The position numbers were made by a program, and so were the translations under genes. From Nocardia sp. NBC_01327 (GTDB taxonomy: Bacteria > Actinomycetota > Actinomycetes > Mycobacteriales > Mycobacteriaceae): a DNA stretch of 64,000 nt. Positions 8,302-15,809 of the stretch are shown here, piece after piece. The notes under the pieces were generated by a model. That model was not told the origin of the DNA and did not search any database. It saw only the letters and a program-made list of their open reading frames with translations. The first letter of the stretch is position 1, and each line of letters begins with the position of its first letter. Location: positions 3,224,001 to 3,288,000 of the forward strand of contig NZ_CP108383.1 of assembly GCF_035958815.1 (NCBI RefSeq), written 5' to 3'.

Positions 8302-9015
8302 GTGACCGCGCCCTGCCGCAGGCCTGCCCACCCGCTGTGCCGAAGGCCTCTCCGTGCCCTCGGGGTCGCGATTGTGGGTGTGGCGCTGGCGGCGTGCGGC
8401 ACCACGGTATCGGGCCATCCGGTCGGTAACAGAAGTTCGGTGACAACAGTGCAAACCGATAGCGGACTGGCTCGGCTACTGCCGGATCCGTCCCAATTCC
8501 CCGCCCGCTACGCGGCTGTGACGCTGCCGATCGATGCCGCCGGCCAAGCCGCCGGTGATCTCGACGGCATTCTGCCCGGGGCCCAGATCGATCCGGCCAC
8601 CTGTGCGCCGAGCGCACCGACCCCGGGACCGGCGGTCTCCGTCGGCACCGACGATTCCACCCGCGCCACCCTCACCGTCGAATTGGTGCGCACCGACCAG
8701 CCGCTGTCCACGCTGCGAGATCAATTGCAGCGCTGCGGGACCGTGCGCGTCGGTCACTCCGGAACCACCGCGACCATCACCACCGAGCTGGATCCGCCGC
8801 CGCCGCTGAACGCCGACGACACCCTCGCGCTGCGGCGCACCGTCCAATCCGAGTCCGGCAGTGCGGGTATCACCCGGCATATGCAGACGCTGCTCGGTCA
8901 GATCGGGAATGTGCGCATCAATGTGACCTATATGTCGTTCGCTGATTCCAAGGCCGATACCGAGGCCCTCGATTCCCTGTTCACCACCGCGGTGAGCAAG
9001 GTGCGCAAGGGCTGA
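8302..9015 (+). CDS. Secreted lipoprotein of unknown function
   Basis: A 237-residue protein with an Arg-rich N-terminus, a hydrophobic core and lipobox LAAC with the lipidated Cys at position 32. The mature part has two further Cys (near 97 and 143), likely one disulfide, and alternating strands. It resembles the sensor/PknH-like or DUF5642-type lipoproteins of mycobacteria, but I cannot assign a family with certainty. GTG start at 8302. It stands alone, divergent from PAC2 across 183 bp and followed by a hairpin at 9025-9046. Expected location: outer face of the cell membrane. Confidence 0.8.
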   Translation: MTAPCRRPAHPLCRRPLRALGVAIVGVALAACGTTVSGHPVGNRSSVTTVQTDSGLARLLPDPSQFPARYAAVTLPIDAAGQAAGDLDGILPGAQIDPATCAPSAPTPGPAVSVGTDDSTRATLTVELVRTDQPLSTLRDQLQRCGTVRVGHSGTTATITTELDPPPPLNADDTLALRRTVQSESGSAGITRHMQTLLGQIGNVRINVTYMSFADSKADTEALDSLFTTAVSKVRKG

Positions 9016-9024
9016 ATCCCGCAC

Positions 9025-9046
9025 GGGGACAAGCGCGGATGTCCCC
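9025..9046. terminator. Hairpin between lipoprotein and Ig-like genes
   Basis: GGGGACA (9025-9031) pairs with TGTCCCC (9040-9046) over an 8-base loop, 10 bp after the lipoprotein stop, between two convergent genes. Confidence 0.5.
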
Positions 9047-9092
9047 CGGGGAGGAGCCGACCCCCTGCCTGATCCGGCTCCCGCAGACCGAA

Positions 9093-9611
9093 TCAGCAGG
9101 CGGAGCCGCTGCCCGCTGAACCACTGCCCGCGGATCCGCTACCCGCTGAACCGGTTCCGCCCGACAGGCTCGAGGAACCGCTGCCGCCGGAACCGCTCGC
9201 CGAACCGCTGCCCGCCGAACCGCTGGGCAGCCAGGAGCAGGCCGAACCGCCACCGCCGACGAGATAGCTGACCGCCGATGAGGTGGTGCCCTGCGTCGCT
9301 CCGACCATGACCGGGCCGGGGCTGGTCGGGTGCCAGGAGAAGGTCGCGGTGACCACGCCGGAATCGGCTACCGGCGTGGCGGATCCGATGACGGCGCCGT
9401 TGATCAGGAATTGCACCTGGTCGTAGCGGTTGTTGCCGGACACCCCGGCGATGATGGTGCAGCCGTCCGTCACGGTGCACTGCGATCCGGGGGTGACGCC
9501 GACAACGCTGACATCGGTGATATCGGCGGCGGCGGGTCCGGCCAGCAGTGTGGGCCCCGCGAGTGCGGTGAGCACGGCGGCAACGCTCGCGGTGCGAAGT
9601 GTTCTCGTCAT
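9093..9611 (-). CDS. Small secreted Ig-like domain protein with Ser/Gly/Ala tail
   Basis: A 172-residue exported protein. ATG at 9611 with GGAAGGAAG upstream; the frame open to 9704 is not used. A signal peptide runs to about residue 28 (cleavage after AAA, before DITDVSVVG). Residues ~30-115 form one Ig-like beta domain (VGVTPGSQCTV, YDQVQFLINGAVIGS, WHPTSPGPVMVGATQ) with a Cys pair near the start. The last ~50 residues are a low-complexity SGSAGSG tail that ends in Cys, encoded by short DNA repeats at about 9093-9235. It shares plan and tail with the product of 21478-21930. Surface or cell-wall location is likely; function unknown. Confidence 0.8.
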   Translation of the reverse strand: MTRTLRTASVAAVLTALAGPTLLAGPAAADITDVSVVGVTPGSQCTVTDGCTIIAGVSGNNRYDQVQFLINGAVIGSATPVADSGVVTATFSWHPTSPGPVMVGATQGTTSSAVSYLVGGGGSACSWLPSGSAGSGSASGSGGSGSSSLSGGTGSAGSGSAGSGSAGSGSAC

Positions 9612-9711
9612 TGCGTACTTCCTTCCGGCGCCTCCGACAGGCGCCGGGCGGACTGTAACAGCGAGTGAGCCTGATAATTCGTGAAATGAAAAGTGCTGCA
9701 ACATGATTCGG

Positions 9712-10683
9712 TTATGGCATAACTGTGGAACGGGCGTCTCGGGGCAGCCGGTAGCGCTCCGCGAGTTCGGTGCCCAGCCGGGCCAGTTCGGCGCGCACCG
9801 ACTCCGGTTCGGTCACCTCCAAAGCCGTTCCCCAACCGGCCAATTGCTGGGCGATCATGAGCGGCGTGGGCGCGGTGATGCGCACGCGCACACGGCCGTC
9901 GGGTTGGGGACCGTCCACCTCGCAGTGCCGCCCCTGCTGGTGGCGCAGTACCGAAAGCAGCGTGGTGGGTACGAGCACGGTGGCGGACAGCGTCGACCGG
10001 TGCTGCTCCACCTGCTCGACCACCTCCGACCAGGCGGCGGAGAGGTCGAAATCCGCAGGGCGATGCGCGGATTCGGCGGTCACCTCGACGTCCGTCATGC
10101 GGTCCACGCGAAAAGTCCGCTGCCCCCGGTCGGTTCCGGCCACGAGGTACCAGATGCCGTCCTTGTCGACCAGGCCCCACGGGTCGACCGTGCGCTGGGT
10201 GCGAATGCCCGCACGCCCGTAGTCGAATCGCACCCGGCGCCGGCGGACCACCGCGGCCTGCAACTGGTCGACCAGTGCCGGAGCCTGTTCGTCGCGTTCG
10301 CCCCAGCGCGCCGGATCCACGATCACCGCGCCGGCGGCCGCCTCCGCCTCGAGGCGGAACGGTTGCGGCAAGGCGTGCAGGAGTTTCCGCAGTGCGGATC
10401 GGGTGGCGGGGGTGGCGGTCGCCATCGGGCCCAGGAGCAGGAACAACGATTGCGCCTCGGTGGCGGTCAAACCGCTCAGATCTGTGCGTGCTCCGCCCAC
10501 CAGCGCCCAGCCGCCACCGCGCCCCGGCTGCGGGTACACCGGAATCCCGGCTGTGGACAGTGCCTCCAGGTCGCGGCGGGCGGTGGCCACCGAGACTTCC
10601 AGTTCGGTGGCGACCTCGGCGGCGGTCACCCGGCCGCGCGTCTGCATGAAGAGCAGGGTGGCTACCAATCGATCGGCTCGCAT
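9712..10683 (-). CDS. HTH/WYL domain transcriptional regulator
   Basis: A 323-residue YafY/PafBC-like regulator: an N-terminal winged HTH (residues 1-60; VTAAEVATELEVSVATARRDLEAL), a linker, and a WYL domain from ~140 with the signature Trp-Tyr-Leu in GIWYLVAG, then a C-terminal WCX-like region. The start is the ATG at 10683, 11 bases after GGGAG. WYL domains bind nucleic acid or other effectors. It is divergent from the VOC protein gene, with a perfect 10-bp-arm palindrome (10703-10727) in the 94-bp gap, so it very probably controls that gene and itself. Confidence 0.9.
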   Translation of the reverse strand: MRADRLVATLLFMQTRGRVTAAEVATELEVSVATARRDLEALSTAGIPVYPQPGRGGGWALVGGARTDLSGLTATEAQSLFLLLGPMATATPATRSALRKLLHALPQPFRLEAEAAAGAVIVDPARWGERDEQAPALVDQLQAAVVRRRRVRFDYGRAGIRTQRTVDPWGLVDKDGIWYLVAGTDRGQRTFRVDRMTDVEVTAESAHRPADFDLSAAWSEVVEQVEQHRSTLSATVLVPTTLLSVLRHQQGRHCEVDGPQPDGRVRVRITAPTPLMIAQQLAGWGTALEVTEPESVRAELARLGTELAERYRLPRDARSTVMP

Positions 10684-10702
10684 GAAAGAAATTCTCCCAA
10701 TA

Positions 10703-10727
10703 AAAGTGCTCATTCGGTGAGCACTTT
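10703..10727. promoter_or_regulatory. Perfect operator palindrome in the WYL/VOC divergent promoter
   Basis: AAAGTGCTCA, five bases, TGAGCACTTT: 10-bp arms without mismatch. It is the only strong symmetric site in the gap and the natural candidate for the WYL regulator's binding site. Confidence 0.7.
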
Positions 10728-10777
10728 GCGGCCGATGATGGATATATCGACCAGCGGAACCCAATTAGGAGATCGAC

Positions 10778-11185
10778 ATGCTGCGTGGAATGGCCACCGT
10801 CAACTACTTCGCCGACGACCTGGAGGCAGCCAAGGACTGGTACAGCGAATTCCTCGGCGTCGCACCGTATTTCACCGTTCCGGGCGGGTACTACGAGTTC
10901 CGCATCGGCGACTACCAGGCCGAGCTCGGTCTCATCAATCGCAAGTACGCGGCCACGACGCCGGATCAGCCGGGTGGTCAGATCGTGAACTGGCATGTCG
11001 ATGATGTCGCGGCCACCTTCGAACGGCTGCTGGAAATGGGGGCGAAGGAGTACGAGCCGATCACCGCGCGCGGCGAGGGCACCGGATTCGTCACTGCCGC
11101 CGTGGTGGATCCGTTCGGCAATGTGCTGGGCATTATGACCAATCCGCACTACCTCGAGATCTTGGCCGCTGCGCGTCCGGAGTAG
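10778..11185 (+). CDS. VOC family (glyoxalase/bleomycin-resistance fold) protein
   Basis: A 135-residue single VOC protein: two beta-alpha-beta-beta-beta modules, YFADDLEAAKDWYSEFLGV at the start and FVTAAVVDPFGNVLGIM at the end. The metal ligand positions appear to include His/Glu residues (VNWHVDD and GNVLGI region), but I cannot fix the set. Good AGGAG site before the ATG at 10778. VOC proteins may be lyases, dioxygenases or binding proteins. The divergent WYL regulator and shared operator suggest an inducible function. Confidence 0.85.
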   Translation: MLRGMATVNYFADDLEAAKDWYSEFLGVAPYFTVPGGYYEFRIGDYQAELGLINRKYAATTPDQPGGQIVNWHVDDVAATFERLLEMGAKEYEPITARGEGTGFVTAAVVDPFGNVLGIMTNPHYLEILAAARPE

Positions 11186-11228
11186 CTTCCGAGCGGGACA
11201 CTAGCAGTGGGACGGGGCCCGATCGGGT

Positions 11229-11254
11229 GAAATGAAATGAATACGTTTCATTTC
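11229..11254. promoter_or_regulatory. Perfect AT-rich palindrome upstream of the DUF4192 gene
   Basis: GAAATGAAA (11229-11237) and TTTCATTTC (11246-11254) are exact inverted arms with an 8-base spacer in the VOC-DUF4192 gap. It could be an operator or, less likely, a terminator for the VOC gene; no regulator gene adjoins it on the DUF4192 side. Confidence 0.5.
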
Positions 11255-11415
11255 TTCCGATCTGCCCGCACGGTAACAACGGGGTCCGACAGATATCCGC
11301 TGCCGGGCTCCGCGCCACGCCGAATAGCGCACGGCGCGACCGGTTGTCCACAGGCCGGGCAAAACCGCTGGTGGGCCTCGCGGTGGCGACGGCGCCGCCG
11401 CGCACGCTCGATTCC

Positions 11416-12696
11416 ATGACCACTCCCGCCGAACCGACGCCTCCCGACCACACCGATCCCGAGCACGGCGATCCCGGCCTCATCGGTCCCGAGCACACCG
11501 ATCCTGACTACACCGATTCTGACCGTATCGGTGCCGAGCACAGCCATCCCGGTCATAGCGAGCGTGACCATGGCGATCCCGAATTCATCGATCCCGCAGA
11601 CGGATCCGAACCGGAGCCGCATCTGCGGAATCCGGGCGACTTCATCGCGGCGGTGCCCGCCATGCTCGGATTCATGCCCGCCCGGTCACTGGTGGTGACC
11701 GTGCTGCGGGAGGCGGTGGACGAACCCGGCACGGCCACAATCGATGTGGTGGCCCGGATGGATCTGGACAGTCCGGGCCGGGCCGCCACCGGACAGCTCG
11801 TCGAACGGGTCGCGGGGGTCTGCGTGCGCGATACCACCGCCGCGGTGCTGGCCCTGATCGTCGACGATCGCGCCACCGCGCCGGTCGAACGGCATCGTGG
11901 GGTGCGGTCGCGCCGGCATCGAGATCTGGTGTGTGCGCTGGAACATCGCCTGGACGCCGCGGCGGTGCCGCTGGCCGGGGCGTGGGCCGTGCGCGCGATC
12001 GGCCCGGAGCTGCCGTGGTGGAGTCTGCTGGGTCCGGCGCGGCGCGGTCGGCAACCGGATCCGACGACCTCGCTGGTCACCCTCCGGCATGTGCTGGCGG
12101 GTCGGCCGCTGCGCGGCTCCCGGGCGGAGCTGACCGATGTGATCGAGGTGGACGCGGCTGTCCGGGAACGATTCCGGCCGCTGCTGGACGCCGCCGCCGA
12201 GGCTGCCGTGCATCGGCTCGCCGAGGCCGTGCGGCGCGATGAACCGGAGTCCTATAGCCGCGCGGCCGTCCGGAACGTGCTGAGGTGGCTGTCCGCCATC
12301 GAGGCGGGAACGCTGCCGAATACGCGGGAACTGGCGGAAATGGCTGTCGCACTGCGTGATTCGACGGTGCGCGATATTCTCTTCGGTCTCGTACCAGGTC
12401 CGCATGCCCGCGCCGCCGAAACCCTGTGGCTGCAATTGACGCGGGCGCTGCCCGATCCGGATCGTGCCGAGGCGGCCATGCTGCTGGGCTACACCGCCTA
12501 TGTGCGCGGGGAGGGTCCGCTCGCCGGTATCGCCCTGGAAGCCGCGCTGAATTCCGATCCCGCGCACCGCATGGCCAACCTGCTGGATATCGGATTGCAG
12601 ACCGGTATGCCGCCGCAGCGGCTGCACCGGCTCGCCGATGCAGGTCGCGAAGCCGCCGCGGATCTGGGTGTCGATCTGCGTGCCGAGCACCCGTGA
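11416..12696 (+). CDS. DUF4192 domain protein with N-terminal pentapeptide repeat
   Basis: A 426-residue protein from the ATG at 11416; no good ribosome-binding site is visible and a TTG at 11344 could extend it. The DUF4192 core begins near residue 70 (LRNPGDFIAAVPAMLGFMPA) and covers most of the chain, ending with helices. Function unknown; the family is widespread in actinobacteria and often near galE/ideR/sigB (recalled). Residues 11-60 are unusual: ten consecutive five-residue blocks, consensus [D/E]HxDP, rich in His and Asp. It is followed by a small hairpin and converges with galE. Confidence 0.85.
   Translation: MTTPAEPTPPDHTDPEHGDPGLIGPEHTDPDYTDSDRIGAEHSHPGHSERDHGDPEFIDPADGSEPEPHLRNPGDFIAAVPAMLGFMPARSLVVTVLREAVDEPGTATIDVVARMDLDSPGRAATGQLVERVAGVCVRDTTAAVLALIVDDRATAPVERHRGVRSRRHRDLVCALEHRLDAAAVPLAGAWAVRAIGPELPWWSLLGPARRGRQPDPTTSLVTLRHVLAGRPLRGSRAELTDVIEVDAAVRERFRPLLDAAAEAAVHRLAEAVRRDEPESYSRAAVRNVLRWLSAIEAGTLPNTRELAEMAVALRDSTVRDILFGLVPGPHARAAETLWLQLTRALPDPDRAEAAMLLGYTAYVRGEGPLAGIALEAALNSDPAHRMANLLDIGLQTGMPPQRLHRLADAGREAAADLGVDLRAEHP
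11446..11595 (+). repeat. Ten 15-bp coding repeats ([D/E]HxDP) in the DUF4192 gene
   Basis: The DNA has a 15-base period. Blocks read DHTDP, EHGDP, GLIGP, EHTDP, DYTDS, DRIGA, EHSHP, GHSER, DHGDP and EFIDP. His/Asp density suggests metal binding or a flexible linker; neither is shown. Confidence 0.8.
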
Positions 12697-12698
12697 GA

Positions 12699-12716
12699 TC
12701 CGCGGCGCCGCGCGGA
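12699..12716. terminator. Small hairpin between DUF4192 and galE
   Basis: TCCGCG (12699-12704) pairs with CGCGGA (12711-12716) over six bases in the 29-bp gap between convergent genes. Confidence 0.4.
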
Positions 12717-12725
12717 GATTCGGTG

Positions 12726-13706
12726 CTAGCGGGCGCTGTGCGCGCGATTGCCGAGCGAGCGCAGGAATTCCCACGCGTCGGCGACGATCTCGTCCAGATC
12801 GGTGTGTTCGGGTCGCCAGCCCAGTTCGGCCGTGGCCAGCTCGCTGGAGGCGATGAGCACCGCCGGATCGCCCGCCCGCCGCAGTGCGTCCACCGAGGTG
12901 ATCGGCAGGCCGGTCACGCGCCGGCAGGAGTCGATCACCTCGCGCACCGAGAAACCGGTACCGCTACCGAGATTGAAGATGCGGTGCTTGCCCGGCTGCG
13001 ACTGCGCCAGCGCCAGCAGATGCGCCTGCGCCAGATCGCGAATGTGAATGTAGTCGCGCACCGCGCTGCCGTCCGGGGTCGGATAGTCGGTGCCGAAGAC
13101 CGAGATCGATTCCCGATGGCCCAGCGCCGTCTGCAGCACGAGGGGGATGAGATGGGTTTCCACCATGCGGTTCTCGCCGAGCCCGGCATACGCGCCGGCC
13201 ACATTGAAATACCGGAGGCTGGTGGCCGCCAGCCCGTGCGCCGCGGCGTACGAGGTAATGGCGTAGTCGATCGAGAGCTTCGACGCGCCATAGGGATTGG
13301 TCGGGCGCTTGGGCGCGTCCTCGACGATCGGCACCTGCTCCGGTTCGCCGTACACCGCCGCGGTGGAGGAGAACACCAGGCGCGGCGTGCCCGCCTCGCG
13401 CATCGCCTCCAGCAGCGCCAGGGTCTTCACCACATTGCCGTGCCAGTACTTCTCCGGCTGCACCACCGACTCGCCGACGAGCGACTGGGCCGCGAAATGC
13501 AGCACGCCGTCGAAGGATTCGGAGGCGATCAGCTCTACGCCGACCGTGGCGATATCGCCTTCGATGAACTTCGCGCCACCCGGAACACCCTCGGCATTAC
13601 CGGTCGAAACATCATCGACGACAACCACCTCGTGGCCGTCTTCGAGCAGAACCTGCGCGCAGACGCCACCGACGTAGCCCGCGCCTCCGGTTACCAGAAG
13701 TTTCAC
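12726..13706 (-). CDS. galE: UDP-glucose 4-epimerase
   Basis: A 326-residue extended short-chain dehydrogenase. The NAD-binding loop TGGAGYVGG starts the protein, the catalytic Ser/Thr is in SSTAAVYGE, the YxxxK pair is YGASK, and RYFNVAGAY and [10 protein letters not shown] are typical of GalE. It interconverts UDP-glucose and UDP-galactose, feeding cell-wall galactan in Mycobacteriales. It lies 3 bp downstream of ideR on the same strand, so the two are probably co-transcribed. UDP-glucuronate or other epimerases of the family are the main alternative. Confidence 0.9.
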   Translation of the reverse strand: MKLLVTGGAGYVGGVCAQVLLEDGHEVVVVDDVSTGNAEGVPGGAKFIEGDIATVGVELIASESFDGVLHFAAQSLVGESVVQPEKYWHGNVVKTLALLEAMREAGTPRLVFSSTAAVYGEPEQVPIVEDAPKRPTNPYGASKLSIDYAITSYAAAHGLAATSLRYFNVAGAYAGLGENRMVETHLIPLVLQTALGHRESISVFGTDYPTPDGSAVRDYIHIRDLAQAHLLALAQSQPGKHRIFNLGSGTGFSVREVIDSCRRVTGLPITSVDALRRAGDPAVLIASSELATAELGWRPEHTDLDEIVADAWEFLRSLGNRAHSAR

Positions 13707-13709
13707 GGA

Positions 13710-14396
13710 TCAGACCAACTTCACCTGGACGGCATGCGCCATCTCATCGGACAGTTCATAACCTTCGTGGCCCGGCACCAGAATGACCACCGAACCCGGC
13801 CTGGTCTCCACATTGACGCGTGCGTCGGGCACCACGCCGGCTTCGCGCAGCTGGCCGATGACCTCGGGATCGGTCTGGATGTGCTCGGACAGGCGGCGCA
13901 CGACCACCGCGGCGGACTGGCCCGAGGGCAGGTCCGAGAGGCGGATCAGCTTCTCCTCGGCGCCCGAGCGCGGCGGCACGCCCAGCTCGTCCAGTCCGGG
14001 AATGGGATTGCCGTAGGGCGAGGTCGTGGGGTTGTTGAGCACCTCGACGAGGCGGCGCTCGACCTCCTCGCTCATGACGTGCTCCCAGCGGCAGGCCTCG
14101 GCGTGCACGTTCTCCCAGTCCAGGCCGATGATATCGACCAGCAGCCGCTCGGCCAGGCGGTGCTTGCGCATCACGGAAACCGCCATGCCCCGGCCCTTGT
14201 CGGTCAATTCGAGGTGGCGGTCACCGGCAACGGTCAGCAAACCGTCGCGCTCCATCCGCGCCACCGTCTGGCTCACCGTGGGACCGCTCTGCTCGAGGCG
14301 CTCGGCAATGCGAGCGCGCAGGGGCGTGACACCCTCCTCCTCGAGGTCGTAGATGGTACGGAGGTACATCTCCGTGGTGTCGACCAGATCCTTCAC
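13710..14396 (-). CDS. ideR: Iron-dependent repressor IdeR (DtxR family)
   Basis: A 228-residue protein nearly identical by eye to mycobacterial IdeR over the first 140 residues (VDTTEMYLRTIYDLEEEG, HRLAERLLVDIIGL). The HTH is at ~27-50. All ligands of both metal sites are present: His79, Glu83, His98 (ancillary) and Met10, Cys102, Glu105, His106 (primary). An SH3-like third domain follows. With Fe(II) bound, IdeR represses siderophore and uptake genes and activates iron storage. In Mycobacterium ideR lies next to sigB; here sigB is about 15 kb away. No IdeR box was seen by eye in the window. Confidence 0.96.
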   Translation of the reverse strand: MKDLVDTTEMYLRTIYDLEEEGVTPLRARIAERLEQSGPTVSQTVARMERDGLLTVAGDRHLELTDKGRGMAVSVMRKHRLAERLLVDIIGLDWENVHAEACRWEHVMSEEVERRLVEVLNNPTTSPYGNPIPGLDELGVPPRSGAEEKLIRLSDLPSGQSAAVVVRRLSEHIQTDPEVIGQLREAGVVPDARVNVETRPGSVVILVPGHEGYELSDEMAHAVQVKLV

Positions 14397-14557
14397 CTGT
14401 TAACCCCTTCGTCGGCACGAATTCTACCCATGCGCGGCGGCTACACCGGGCTGCAGCTTATTTCGCGAACTCCGAGTCAACACCGAGGACGGCCTGCGTG
14501 TTCCCCACGGGTTTCCGGCGTCACAGTGTCCATAGCCTCCGAGTGCAGCGGACGCAC

Positions 14558-14563
14558 TAGCGT
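14558..14563 (+). promoter_or_regulatory. -10 element for leaderless acuC transcript
   Basis: TAGCGT fits TANNNT and lies exactly seven bases before the acuC ATG at 14571, the spacing of leaderless actinobacterial transcripts. No ribosome-binding site precedes the ATG. Confidence 0.5.
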
Positions 14564-14570
14564 GGCAAGT

Positions 14571-15809
14571 ATGCCTGGCCGCGCGCGTGAAGACGGAACC
14601 GTCGTATGGACCGATCGGTTCCTCGATTACACGTGGACGCCGGAGCACCCGATGCGGCCGGTCCGGCTGCAGTTCACCATGGCGCTGGCCCGGAGTCTGG
14701 GACTGCTGGACGGGGTGGAGACGCTGACACCTGTCGCGGCCGGGGATTCGGAACTGCTGCGGGTGCACACCCATGACTACATAGAGGCCGTCAAGCACGC
14801 TCAGCAACCGGCGGGCGTCATGCCCGCCGCACCGCCGTACGGACTCGGCTCGGCCGACAATCCGGTCTTTCCGCATATGCACGAGGCGGCGTCGGTGATT
14901 GTCGGCGGCACCCTCGCGGCGGCGCAGGAGATCGCGGCCGGGCGCACCCGCCGGGCGGTGAGCATCGGCGGCGGCATGCATCACGCCATGCCCGATTCGG
15001 CGGCCGGATTCTGCGTGTACAACGATGTGGCGGTGGCGATTTCGTGGCTGCTCGACAATGGCTTCGATCGCATCGCATACCTCGATGTGGACGTGCACCA
15101 CGGTGACGGTGTGCAGCGCGTGTTCTACGGCGATCCACGGGTACTGACGCTGTCCATCCATCAGCATCCGGCGACGCTGTGGCCCAATACCGGATGGCCG
15201 GAGGAGACCGGCGCGGGCGCGGCCGAGGGCACCGCCATCAATCTGCCGATCATGCCCGGCACCCGGGATCCGCTGTGGCTGCGCGGTTTCCATGCGGTCG
15301 CCCCCGGCGCGCTGGCGGCCTTCCGGCCGCAGATCGTGATCAGCCAGTGCGGTGTCGACACCCATCGGGAGGACCCGCTCGCCGATCTGGAATTGAGCGT
15401 GGACGGGCAGCGCGCGGCCTTCATCGCCATGCGCGATCTGGCCGATCGGTATGCCGAGGGCCGCTGGCTCGCGGTCGGCGGCGGGGGATACGGGCTCATC
15501 CGGGTGGTGCCGCGGGCCTGGACGCATCTGCTGGCCACGGCGCTGGACCGGACCATCGACCCCGATACCCCGATTCCGCGGGAGTGGCAGGAACTGGTCG
15601 AGGCGTACGCGCCCACCGTGGCGCCGCCCGGCACCATGGGCGACGGCGCCGATACCGGCTTCGAACGCTGGGACGGTCCCGGCGGTGGCCGCGAGACCGG
15701 CGATGAGCGGACCGACCGCGCGCGGCGCGCCCTGGACACATCCGTATTGGCAACACGCCGCGCGACTTTCGGGCTGCTCGGCCTGGATCCGGAGGATCCC
15801 CGTGACTGA
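14571..15809 (+). CDS. acuC: Acetoin utilisation protein AcuC / histone deacetylase-family enzyme
   Basis: A 412-residue class I/II HDAC-fold deacetylase. Zinc-site and active-site motifs are intact: GGGMHHAMPDSAAGFC, then YNDVAVAI, then LDVDVHHGDGVQ (Asp and His Zn ligands), and GGGGYG near 310. AcuC removes acetyl groups from lysine, classically activating AMP-forming acetyl-CoA synthetase. The ATG at 14571 is chosen because the HDAC fold begins there; the frame is open far upstream without homology. The stop overlaps the GTG of the next gene by 8 bp, a GNAT/acyl-CoA-synthetase-like protein, giving an acetylation/deacetylation pair in one operon. Confidence 0.9.
   Translation: MPGRAREDGTVVWTDRFLDYTWTPEHPMRPVRLQFTMALARSLGLLDGVETLTPVAAGDSELLRVHTHDYIEAVKHAQQPAGVMPAAPPYGLGSADNPVFPHMHEAASVIVGGTLAAAQEIAAGRTRRAVSIGGGMHHAMPDSAAGFCVYNDVAVAISWLLDNGFDRIAYLDVDVHHGDGVQRVFYGDPRVLTLSIHQHPATLWPNTGWPEETGAGAAEGTAINLPIMPGTRDPLWLRGFHAVAPGALAAFRPQIVISQCGVDTHREDPLADLELSVDGQRAAFIAMRDLADRYAEGRWLAVGGGGYGLIRVVPRAWTHLLATALDRTIDPDTPIPREWQELVEAYAPTVAPPGTMGDGADTGFERWDGPGGGRETGDERTDRARRALDTSVLATRRATFGLLGLDPEDPRD

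Noticed and set aside
12426..14570. Long in-frame extension of acuC upstream (open to 12426)
   Set aside because: Overlaps galE and ideR in antisense and lacks homology; the HDAC fold starts at 14571 beside a leaderless promoter.
14397..14570. IdeR box search in the ideR/acuC region and elsewhere
   Set aside because: No TTAGGTTAG-like 19-mer was found by eye; a matrix search would be needed to exclude weaker sites.
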